From Lachnospiraceae bacterium (GTDB taxonomy: Bacteria > Bacillota > Clostridia > Lachnospirales > Lachnospiraceae), in NCBI GenBank assembly GCA_022779165.1, contig JALFTO010000114.1, positions 1 to 37,942 on the forward strand: a stretch of DNA of 37,942 bases, in the 5' to 3' direction. A program made the translations under genes and the position numbers. Shown here piece by piece: positions 24,014 through 31,134 of this stretch. Position 1 is the first letter of the stretch. Each line of letters starts with the position of its first letter. The notes beneath the pieces were generated by a model, which searched no databases, was not told the origin of the DNA, and worked only from the letters and a program-made list of their open reading frames with translations.

Positions 24014-24944
24014 CGCTCTCTTCTCCCTCCGTGGACTGTGTCTCTTCCGCTACCGATTCTGCCTCACTGCTTCCCTCCGTGGAAACTGTCTCGTCAGCAG
24101 CTTCTGCCTCTGTCTCGGAAGATATCTTATCTGTGTTTTCTGTTTCCTCTACAGAAGACGTCTTGTCTGTATTTTCCGTCTCCTCTGCAGAAGATGTCTT
24201 GTCTGTATTTTCCGTCTCCTCTGTGGAAGATGTCCCGTCTTCGTTTTGTGTTTCGTCTGTCGAAGATGATTCCTCCGCTTTTTCCGCTTCCTCGATCGTC
24301 TTCTTCATCTCGTTCATCTTTGCGATCAGTTCTTCAATCTTTGTCTTGTTATCGTTCGTCAGATAACCCTTCTGATAGTCACTCATGCTCTCATAAATCT
24401 TCTGCAGCTTTTCAACATCCTCAAAATTGCTGACCGTCAGTTTGCTTGCGGAGGGCAGTTTGTTGAGTGCTACCGTGAAGTCATACGCCATGCTGTAAGC
24501 CTCTGTGTACTCCTGATTGTATACGCTGTCCAGATCATCAAGCGGATACAGCGACCCGCCTATCGACAGGAATGCTTTGCCGTTCTCATAAGTAACATAA
24601 TCCACAATTCCATGGACAAAATCCGTATCTCCCGTAGTAGAATCAGTCGTCTTCATATACACTTCCTGTCCCACAAGGGAAGAAGCTCTCTGCAGATCCA
24701 TCGACGAACGCATATTCTGCATCTCTTCCAGACTGGAAAACGTTGCGAGCTGTGAAATATACTCCGTGTTGCTGGTAGGTTCCAAAGGATCCTGATACTT
24801 CATCTGCGCTACCAGAAGCTGAAGAAATGCCTGCTTATCCAGTGATGAACTTCCCGTCTTTTTCTCTTTCTCTGTGGAATTCGATGTGCCGGAAGCTGAT
24901 ACATCCTGGATCTTTCCATCCTTTACGGGTGCTACTAAACTCAT
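23997..24944 (-). CDS. flgD: Flagellar hook cap / scaffold protein FlgD with atypical C-terminus
   Basis: FlgD caps the growing hook and is needed for FlgE assembly. I start it at ATG 24944 (315 residues), 6 bases after AAGGAGA; the ATG at 24950 is too close to that site. Residues 36-95 hold the family core LDKQAFLQLLVAQMKYQDPL with SNTEYISQLATFSSLEEMQN and SSLVGQEVYMK. Residues ~110-150 form the beta-rich FlgD domain. Then come a helical module (about 159-217) resembling a repeat of Firmicute surface proteins, and a disordered acidic tail of Ser/Thr/Glu-rich 12-residue repeats (226-273 and beyond). The usual C-terminal Ig-like domain is not evident. The gene is cotranscribed with fliK and overlaps the next gene. 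Confidence 0.93.
   Translation of the reverse strand: MSLVAPVKDGKIQDVSASGTSNSTEKEKKTGSSSLDKQAFLQLLVAQMKYQDPLEPTSNTEYISQLATFSSLEEMQNMRSSMDLQRASSLVGQEVYMKTTDSTTGDTDFVHGIVDYVTYENGKAFLSIGGSLYPLDDLDSVYNQEYTEAYSMAYDFTVALNKLPSASKLTVSNFEDVEKLQKIYESMSDYQKGYLTNDNKTKIEELIAKMNEMKKTIEEAEKAEESSSTDETQNEDGTSSTEETENTDKTSSAEETENTDKTSSVEETENTDKISSETEAEAADETVSTEGSSEAESVAEETQSTEGEESGEGTE
24090..24269 (-). repeat. 36-bp (12-codon) tandem repeats in flgD
   Basis: Within the 3' end of flgD the encoded unit TSSxEETENTDK occurs three times in succession with x = T, A, V (24126-24233). A degenerate copy SSSTDETQNEDG precedes them and another, ISSETEAEAADE, follows. The 36-bp period is in phase with the codons. Such arrays can change copy number by slippage or recombination without a frameshift, so tail length may vary between strains. 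Confidence 0.85.
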
Positions 24945-24957
24945 TTCCATTCTCCTT

Positions 24958-26406
24958 TCACGCTGTAAAATCTACTGTATTTCCGTTCTGTTCCATCATC
25001 TCCGCCGTGATGCGCTCCTCGTCGGAAAGCTCCATATCCTCAATGGACTCCTCCCCGTCAAGTCTGATCCTGCGGATTCCTTTTCTCTTTGACTCCCTGT
25101 ACTGTCCTTCGTCCTCACCGTTTCTGTCCTGCTGAAGGTTTCGCTCAAACTCATGGCTGGCCACTGTCACCTCAACGGCATCCACTTTGATTCCCTGATC
25201 GTTCAGGCTGTCCTTAAGCTGTACGAGCTGTGTCTCGATTGCCGCCCTTACCGTATCATTCTGTGCCGTGAAATAAGCTGTGACAGCACCTTCTTTGGAA
25301 GAAAGTCTGACGTTGATCGTACCAAGAGTCTCCGGCTGAAGCTGAAGCTCCATCTCTGTCATCTCAGGCTTTGCCTCGATCTTGATATACTCGGTGATCT
25401 GCTCCATAATCCTCTGTGTATCAGCTGTCTCAACAGGCAGCGACTGTTCTGTCTGAATCAGATCATTTCCGAATACCTGTGTGTTCTGTCCGGCGAAATT
25501 CTGGGAAAACATATGATTTTCTCCGCCTTCTCTGCCTTGCGCGGAAGCTTTGTCGTCCCGACCGTTTTCAGGGACTGCAATCTCAACATGTTCCTCTGTC
25601 GTGGCACTCTCAGGCACGGTGTCCTGCTCAGCGTCCGCTATCTTCTCCGTCTCCCCGGCTGTCTGTGTCTGAACCGTCTGTGAAACCTCCGTCCGGACTG
25701 TCTCTGTCGGTTCCTGACTGCCTGTTTCCTCAAAGATCACTATCGGTCCTTTCTGAGTTTCTCCGTCTGCCAAAAGATCCTCCTGCAATGCTTCGGGCTC
25801 CGTCATCTCCATCTGTTCCAGGATTTTCGCCATACCTTCGTCATCTACCTGAAGATCCGTCTGTACCTCCTGCAGCAGTTCTCCCACTGTCTGAGTCAGA
25901 TCCTGCACTGTCTGATACAAGTCCCCGTCTGTCAGCAGATTGAGTTCATCGGTCTCTCCGACTGCCGCCATCACAAGAGGCTGTATATTACTCTGATCGA
26001 GCAGACCGACTGCGGAGATTCCCAGTTCCTCCATAAGCTGCTCCAGATCTTCCACGGAAATCCCAAGCTGCTCTGCCACTGCTTCCTTTACTTCCTGTAC
26101 AGCTTCCTCCACCGCATCTTTTACTTCATCCGTAATGCCTGTCTGCGGATCCGTATCTTCCGACTGCGTCTTTTGGGTACTGTCCTTCACCGTATTCTTG
26201 CTGACTTTCTGCACAGGGGATTTTGCCCGGATACTCTTCTCATTCTGAGAGACATTCTGCCTGCCCTTGTCAGACGTCTGCACGGTGCGGTCCATAACCT
26301 GGGAAAAGCTGTCATCTGCCGCACTGTTTAAAGTATTCGCAGCGCCTGCTGCCGCCACTTCCGACATCCGGAAACCGGCGGTCTGTGTTACATTCGCACT
26401 GGTCAT
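24958..26406 (-). CDS. fliK: Flagellar hook-length control protein FliK
   Basis: FliK measures hook length and triggers the FlhB specificity switch. The 482-residue product has a long, Glu/Gln/Thr-rich N-terminal and central region of low conservation. Its C-terminal Flg_hook domain (about 338-416) includes MELQLQPETLGTINVRLSSK and AIETQLVQLKDSLNDQGIKV followed by DAVEVTVA, the family's signature. The tail after 420 is highly charged. The ATG at 26406 has AAAGGAGGA 6 bases upstream. It precedes flgD by 13 bases and is preceded by a 135-base leader with inverted repeats. Larger FliK ruler domains accompany long hooks in other species, but no such relation is shown here. Confidence 0.93.
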   Translation of the reverse strand: MTSANVTQTAGFRMSEVAAAGAANTLNSAADDSFSQVMDRTVQTSDKGRQNVSQNEKSIRAKSPVQKVSKNTVKDSTQKTQSEDTDPQTGITDEVKDAVEEAVQEVKEAVAEQLGISVEDLEQLMEELGISAVGLLDQSNIQPLVMAAVGETDELNLLTDGDLYQTVQDLTQTVGELLQEVQTDLQVDDEGMAKILEQMEMTEPEALQEDLLADGETQKGPIVIFEETGSQEPTETVRTEVSQTVQTQTAGETEKIADAEQDTVPESATTEEHVEIAVPENGRDDKASAQGREGGENHMFSQNFAGQNTQVFGNDLIQTEQSLPVETADTQRIMEQITEYIKIEAKPEMTEMELQLQPETLGTINVRLSSKEGAVTAYFTAQNDTVRAAIETQLVQLKDSLNDQGIKVDAVEVTVASHEFERNLQQDRNGEDEGQYRESKRKGIRRIRLDGEESIEDMELSDEERITAEMMEQNGNTVDFTA

Positions 26407-26547
26407 GTTCTTCCTCCTTTCTTAAATTTTCAAGGTGCGCGATAGCAATGAACATTGCATCTGCGGATAGCGGCAAGCCGGCGGCTTCCGAGTCTGCACT
26501 GTTCATTCCTTACTTATATATCGGTCAAACTTCTTGATAAATCAAGA
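26407..26547 (-). other. Structured intergenic leader of fliK
   Basis: This gap holds several inverted repeats: TCTTGAT/ATCAAGA around 26532-26547, overlapping the upstream stop codon; AAGCC/GGCTT around 26475-26487; and GCAATG/CATTGC around 26445-26458. On the minus strand CCGATAT (26518-26524) matches the -10 core of sigma-28 promoters, but the expected TAAA -35 is only half matched 15 bases upstream. A 25-codon frame (GTG at 26499 to the stop at 26422) fits inside the gap, preceded by AAGGA and ending 15 bases before fliK. None of these is proven functional. Confidence 0.3.
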
Positions 26548-27426
26548 GCTTGGCTCCATAATTTTTGTAAGTCTTGCAGCCACTTCCGGATCCATCACTC
26601 CCAGAATCTTACCTCTGTCGTCAGACCCCATCTCATTCAGGATACGTGCCGCGAGATCCAGATCATCCTGCATAGATTCGAAGATTGCCGCCGCTTCCTT
26701 TGGCTTCATTGCCGCATATGCCGCCGCATAATCCTTGACCTCGCTGTCCGTCTGCTGCTTCTGGATCGTCTGCTGGTAAAGCTGTGCGGCCGTAGCGGGA
26801 TCCATCGCCTCATAATACTTGATATACTCATCGGCGCCGGGGCCCTTATCCGCGTAGATCACTTCATTGTAGAACTCATTCTTGATCTTCTCAAAAGCGA
26901 CCTGATTGTTCTCAAATGTCTTTAAGCGTTCGATCTCTGCGCGCAGTTCATCGATATTTTCCTTTTCCTGCTGCCTTGCCGTCTGAACATTCTCAAGTTC
27001 CAGTTCCAGACGTTTGATCTGTTCCACCGCATCCTTCAGATCGGTATAACCGTAATATTCATCCTCGCCGCTGCCCGGATTCGCCATTTTTTCGGAAGGG
27101 AGGATCTTATTGATCACCGGAACATTCTGAAGTACCGGACGCAGCACGCCGGAACCGAAGCCGCCCACATCCAACTTGATCAAAAGCGCGAGAATGGCAA
27201 GCCACACGACAACGATGATGAGCGTTACCAACAGCACCGGGCCGGAACCTCCCGGGCCGTCCTCGTACTGCTCCTCCTGTTCTGCGAGCTCCTTCGCACG
27301 CTTCCTTGCCTCTTTGCGCTGCTCCTTCTGCTCCTGTTTTAATTTTTTGCGTTCTTCCTTCAGACGTTTTCTCTCGTCTGTGTCGGCTGTATTTTCCACA
27401 ACCTGATCTTCGGTCTTATCTGCCAT
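26542..27426 (-). CDS. YlxF/MotE-like protein with MgtE N-terminal-type repeats
   Basis: This 294-residue membrane protein has a highly charged Lys/Arg/Glu N-terminus (1-55), one membrane helix (about 63-86), a coiled coil (about 125-172) and a C-terminal helical domain like the MgtE N-terminal domain. Three copies of a M-x-P-x-x-A-A motif occur at residues 208-214, 240-246 and 278-284. B. subtilis ylxF lies in the same place between fliJ and fliK. Related MotE in Sinorhizobium is a chaperone for a periplasmic motility protein. The hydrophobic segment would put the C-terminal domain outside the cytoplasm. Its function in Firmicutes is not established. The gene is not a magnesium transporter, because the channel part is missing. 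Confidence 0.85.
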   Translation of the reverse strand: MADKTEDQVVENTADTDERKRLKEERKKLKQEQKEQRKEARKRAKELAEQEEQYEDGPGGSGPVLLVTLIIVVVWLAILALLIKLDVGGFGSGVLRPVLQNVPVINKILPSEKMANPGSGEDEYYGYTDLKDAVEQIKRLELELENVQTARQQEKENIDELRAEIERLKTFENNQVAFEKIKNEFYNEVIYADKGPGADEYIKYYEAMDPATAAQLYQQTIQKQQTDSEVKDYAAAYAAMKPKEAAAIFESMQDDLDLAARILNEMGSDDRGKILGVMDPEVAARLTKIMEPSS

Positions 27427-27432
27427 ACGCCA

Positions 27433-27885
27433 CTAATCCTCTGATTTTTTTTGTCCATAGGTATAACTTGTCAACTCGTCGATCTCGCGATTCTCCGCCG
27501 CCTTCTCCTCGAGCAGATATTCCTCATAAGCATTTTCCCTGAGTTTCTCATGGATCTTACGCTCCTGGATTGCTTTCTGAAGTTTGATGCGCTCCTGCTC
27601 AAGCGCCTGCTCGGCTTTCCTGATCTCCTGCTTCTGGCGTTCTATAAACTCATCCATCCGAAGGATCGCTTCCTTCGCCTCGCGCACCTCGCGAAGCTTC
27701 AGTGTTTCCTGTAACAGCTGTCTCGAAAGCTCCTCATAATCCGCTTTCCTTCGTCTCAACTGTTCCAGTTTCTCCTCCTCCTCGTTCAGTTTTGCCCGCG
27801 CAAGGCCGTATTCCATCCGCGCCTGCTCCTCAAGCTTTCTCTTGATCTCCAGTATATTCTGCATCCGGTAAATAAACCGTGCCAT
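27433..27885 (-). CDS. fliJ: Flagellar export protein FliJ
   Basis: FliJ is the coiled-coil stalk protein of the flagellar export ATPase and helps FliI and FlhA couple. The 150-residue product is almost entirely helical, rich in Glu, Lys, Arg, Gln and Leu, and starts MARFIYRMQNILEIKRKLEE, typical of FliJ. No membrane segment. The ATG at 27885 has AAGGAC upstream and lies 19 bases from the fliI stop; the gene ends 6 bases before the YlxF-like gene. Sequence conservation is low in the family, so order (fliH-fliI-fliJ) and composition support the call as much as the sequence itself. Confidence 0.92.
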   Translation of the reverse strand: MARFIYRMQNILEIKRKLEEQARMEYGLARAKLNEEEEKLEQLRRRKADYEELSRQLLQETLKLREVREAKEAILRMDEFIERQKQEIRKAEQALEQERIKLQKAIQERKIHEKLRENAYEEYLLEEKAAENREIDELTSYTYGQKKSED

Positions 27886-27904
27886 AGTCCGTCCTTACAT
27901 CTCT

Positions 27905-29224
27905 CTATTCATACAGTTTCTGCAGCATCTGCACCGTTTCCTCGAAGGTGAACTTCTCGTCCGTGTCCTGCATGAGGAACTGATTGGAAGCATCGATCTT
28001 GTCGATGGCATAATCGATGCCGTCATTGCTCCCTTTCTTGTAGGCCCCGATATTGATCAGATCCTCCGCCTCATTGTAGGTTGCCAGTACATTTCTCAGT
28101 TTCCCGGCCGCCTTCTTGTGTTCCTTTGTGGCGATGGAACTCATACATCTCGAGATGCTCTGCAGGATATCGATCGCCGGATAATGATTCTTATGCGCCA
28201 TTTTACGGTTCAGCACGATATGCCCGTCGAGAATACTTCTCGCCGTGTCTGCAATCGGCTCATTCATATCATCGCCATCAACCAGAACCGTGTACAGTCC
28301 CGTGATGGATCCCTTGTCGGAACGTCCTGCACGCTCCAAAAGTTTCGGCATCTCGGAATACACACTGGGCGGATATCCTCTGGTCACCGGCGGTTCTCCG
28401 CTCGCAAGCCCGATCTCCCTCTGTGCCATGGAAAAACGCGTCAGGGAATCCATCATCAGGAGCACATCCTTTCCCTGATCCCTGAAATATTCCGCGATCG
28501 CCGTGGCGGTCATCGCCGCCTTTTTACGCTCAAGAGCCGGCTTGTCCGAAGTGGCAACCACCACGATAGAGCGCCGCATACCTTCCTCGCCCATATCGCG
28601 CTCCACAAACTCTCTGACCTCTCTGCCACGCTCTCCGATCAGCGCAATCACATTGATGTCTGCCTTCGTATTCCTCGCAAACATACCGAGCAGCGTGGAT
28701 TTTCCCACTCCGGAACCGGCAAAGATACCGATCCTCTGCCCCCTGCCTACGGTGATCAATCCGTCCACCGCCTTGACACCGAGTGGCAGCACCTGATCGA
28801 TAATGGCTCTGCTCATGGCATCCGGAGGTGCTGCTTCCACCGGATAGTGGTGCACATTTTCAGGAATGATGACCTCCGGTCCTGTGGGTCGTCCCAGACC
28901 GTCCACCGTCTTCCCCAGCAAAAAGGATCCCACGCTGACTCTCAGGGAACTCCCTGTATTTTCCACCAGGTTTCCGATACCGATTCCTTCCGTGCTCTCA
29001 TAGGGCATCAGCAGGATCCTGCCCTCCCGGAAGCCGACCACTTCCGCCATGATCCCGATTCCGTCATCATCTTCCGGATGGATGTAACATACATCCGCCA
29101 ATTTCGCGTCCGGTCCGGCAGATTCGATTGTCAGGCCCACAAGATTTAAAACCTTCCCCATTCTCTTGAAGAAGGTTTTACTCTTTACCTGATCATATTT
29201 TGCAAAATTGATTTCCGTCCCCAT
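27905..29224 (-). CDS. fliI: Flagellar export ATPase FliI
   Basis: FliI is the hexameric ATPase of the flagellar type III export apparatus. I start it at ATG 29224 (439 residues, MGTEINFAKYDQVKSK), with GGGGTG 6 bases upstream. A GTG at 29245, overlapping the fliH stop (GTGA), is the alternative. Walker A is GSGVGKST (170-177) and VLLMMDSLTRFSMAQREIGL includes Walker B and the F1-type signature. GEPPVTRGYPPSVYSEMPKL is the typical export-ATPase stretch. The length is normal for the family. It is flanked by fliH and fliJ, its regulator and stalk, and the F1-like architecture is intact. Confidence 0.96.
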   Translation of the reverse strand: MGTEINFAKYDQVKSKTFFKRMGKVLNLVGLTIESAGPDAKLADVCYIHPEDDDGIGIMAEVVGFREGRILLMPYESTEGIGIGNLVENTGSSLRVSVGSFLLGKTVDGLGRPTGPEVIIPENVHHYPVEAAPPDAMSRAIIDQVLPLGVKAVDGLITVGRGQRIGIFAGSGVGKSTLLGMFARNTKADINVIALIGERGREVREFVERDMGEEGMRRSIVVVATSDKPALERKKAAMTATAIAEYFRDQGKDVLLMMDSLTRFSMAQREIGLASGEPPVTRGYPPSVYSEMPKLLERAGRSDKGSITGLYTVLVDGDDMNEPIADTARSILDGHIVLNRKMAHKNHYPAIDILQSISRCMSSIATKEHKKAAGKLRNVLATYNEAEDLINIGAYKKGSNDGIDYAIDKIDASNQFLMQDTDEKFTFEETVQMLQKLYE

Positions 29225-29241
29225 GTCAAACACCCCGTCCG

Positions 29242-30126
29242 TCACGACTCTGCCCGGTCATCATAAGACAAAAGCAGCAGTTCCTTGCGAAGCGCTTCCA
29301 GTTGACTGTCAAGACTGCAGTCATAGATCCCGCCATCTGTCTCAACCATGCACTCATTCTTCTTAAGCGTCATATCCTCTATGATCTCCACTGTGGCACT
29401 CTTGTTTCCAAGTACCTCAGTGAGTTTATTCTTACTCATACTCACAAAAGGATAATCCTCCGGCGACACATGGATGATATAATCCTGACTGCCTTCGATC
29501 TCACACATACATCTGGTCAGCAGCTGCAATACCAGATCTCTGTGAACTTCCAGATTTAAATGAAATATATGCTCATAGATGCCGGTGATATGTCTGACAA
29601 ACTCCGGCTCCAGTTCTTCGATGCGCCGCTGATACTCTGCTTCGAGCTGCTGCCTGCTCTGGTCGATCTGCTCCTTCGCGGAAGCCATACCTTCCTGATA
29701 TCCCTGGCTTCTGCCTTCTTTGTGTCCCTCCTGAACCGCCTGCTTCTTCGCAGCGTCAATCTCCATGCTGGCCTTCTGCCTCATGGTTTCGATCTCTTCC
29801 TGCGCCTGCGCGATCAGCTCCTCCGGGCTCGGCCCATCATATACCGGCTGTGGCGGAGCCGGCGGTTCCGCTTTGATCACCGCACCGGGGTTATCGCTGT
29901 CCGATGTGAGACCCTCAAGCTGGTTGGCGCTTAAGCCGCTCTGAAAACCGTCCTCACCCCATCCGTCAGCTTCACCGTCTTCATCGCTTTCCGCTATCAT
30001 ATTCTCTGCATTTCCGCTTCCCGACAGGCGCTTCGACACCAGCTCATTACTGTCTATCACGCGTTTCTCTTCCCCATCAACGGAAACAAAGAACCGTTTA
30101 AACAAATTCCCGTTACTAGACAACAA
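29242..30126 (-). CDS. fliH: Flagellar export ATPase regulator FliH
   Basis: FliH is the peripheral stalk that holds FliI at the C-ring. The 294-residue product begins at a TTG codon at 30126, overlapping the fliG 3' end; GGAGGAG lies 9 bases upstream and no in-frame ATG appears until about residue 43. The start reads LSSNGNLFKRFFVSV. After an acidic variable region comes a long helix (about 105-190) containing the G-x-x-x-G stretch EGHKEGRSQGYQEGMASAKE typical of FliH, then a C-terminal V-ATPase E-like domain with LQLLTRCMCEIEGSQDYIIH. The gene overlaps fliI or ends just before it, depending on the fliI start chosen. Confidence 0.92.
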   Translation of the reverse strand: MLSSNGNLFKRFFVSVDGEEKRVIDSNELVSKRLSGSGNAENMIAESDEDGEADGWGEDGFQSGLSANQLEGLTSDSDNPGAVIKAEPPAPPQPVYDGPSPEELIAQAQEEIETMRQKASMEIDAAKKQAVQEGHKEGRSQGYQEGMASAKEQIDQSRQQLEAEYQRRIEELEPEFVRHITGIYEHIFHLNLEVHRDLVLQLLTRCMCEIEGSQDYIIHVSPEDYPFVSMSKNKLTEVLGNKSATVEIIEDMTLKKNECMVETDGGIYDCSLDSQLEALRKELLLLSYDDRAES

Positions 30127-31129
30127 TTTCGTCTCCTCCGCCTCTGGAAATAACGATCTCCGCAGAGTCCTCCAGTTTCCTGATAATGTTTACGATCTTC
30201 TGCTGTGCTTCCTCCACGTCCTTCATACGCACAGGTCCCATAAACTCCATATCCTCTTTGATCATGACGCCGAGACGCTTGGACAGATTGTTGAAGATCG
30301 CATTCTGTACTTCCTCGTTGGCTCCCTTGAGCGAGATCGCCAGATCATTGTTATCCACGTCACGCAGCACACGCTGAATCGCCCTGTCATCAAGCAACAG
30401 AATATCCTCGAACACAAACATCTTCTTTCTGATCTCGTCCGCCAGTTCCGGCTCTTCGATCTCCAGAGTCTCCATGATATGCTTTTCCGTACCGCGGTCA
30501 ACAGAATTCAGGATATCTACGACAGCATCGACACCGCCGATGATCGTGTAATCCTGATTCACAAGTGAGGACAGCTTGGACTCCAACACCTTTTCCACCT
30601 CTTTGATCACATCGGGACTTGTCCTGTCCATAAGGGCAATACGCCTTGCCACATCCGCCTGTCTCTCAGGAGGCAGTGCCGACAATATAAGCGCTGACTG
30701 AGCCGCTGACAGATAAGACATAACGAGTGCGATCGTCTGCGGGTGCTCATCCTGTATAAAGTTGAGCAGCTGTGAAGCATCTGTCTTGCGCACAAACTCG
30801 AAAGGCTTCACCTGCAAGGATGCCGTCAACTTGCCGATCACATCCCTTGCCATCTCAGCGCCAAAGGTCTTCTCAAGCAATTCCTTGGCATAAGCGATAC
30901 CGCCTTCCTCGATATACTGCTTTGCAAGGCAGATCTGATAGAATTCCTCTAAGACTTCCTCTTTCATCTGAGGTGTAATGCTTCTCGTGTTGGCAATCTC
31001 CAGCGTAAGCTCTTCGATCTCATCTTCTTTCAAATGTTTGAAAATTGTGGAGGATCGCTCCGGTCCGAGAGTGATCAGAAGAATTGCCGCTTTCTGCAAA
31101 CCGGACATTTCATTTGTCGTTGATGCCAT
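30116..31129 (-). CDS. fliG: Flagellar motor switch protein FliG
   Basis: FliG joins the MS ring to the C-ring and is the rotor surface on which MotA acts. I use the ATG at 31129 (337 residues, MASTTNEMSGLQKAAILLIT) with GGGGGT about 7 bases upstream. A TTG 15 bases higher, overlapping the fliF stop, is less likely. The armadillo middle domain has the EHPQ motif in FIQDEHPQTIALVMSYL. The C-terminal motor domain contains MFVFEDILLLDDRAIQRVLR followed by the charged torque helix. The length matches the family. It follows fliF and precedes fliH as in Bacillus. Confidence 0.96.
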   Translation of the reverse strand: MASTTNEMSGLQKAAILLITLGPERSSTIFKHLKEDEIEELTLEIANTRSITPQMKEEVLEEFYQICLAKQYIEEGGIAYAKELLEKTFGAEMARDVIGKLTASLQVKPFEFVRKTDASQLLNFIQDEHPQTIALVMSYLSAAQSALILSALPPERQADVARRIALMDRTSPDVIKEVEKVLESKLSSLVNQDYTIIGGVDAVVDILNSVDRGTEKHIMETLEIEEPELADEIRKKMFVFEDILLLDDRAIQRVLRDVDNNDLAISLKGANEEVQNAIFNNLSKRLGVMIKEDMEFMGPVRMKDVEEAQQKIVNIIRKLEDSAEIVISRGGGDEIVV

Positions 31130-31134
31130 TGACG

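Noticed and set aside
26312-26506. 64-codon frame overlapping the start of fliK in another phase
   Set aside because: Its ATG has the AGGA sequence directly adjacent, too close for use, and it overlaps fliK out of frame; composition is unlike a real protein.
26542-27426. Magnesium transporter MgtE
   Set aside because: Only N-domain-like helices are present; there is a single membrane helix and no CBS or channel domain, and the position fits YlxF.
28118-29149. Plus-strand open frame of 343 codons opposite fliI
   Set aside because: Antisense to the conserved FliI ATPase; composition rich in His and Arg without family features.
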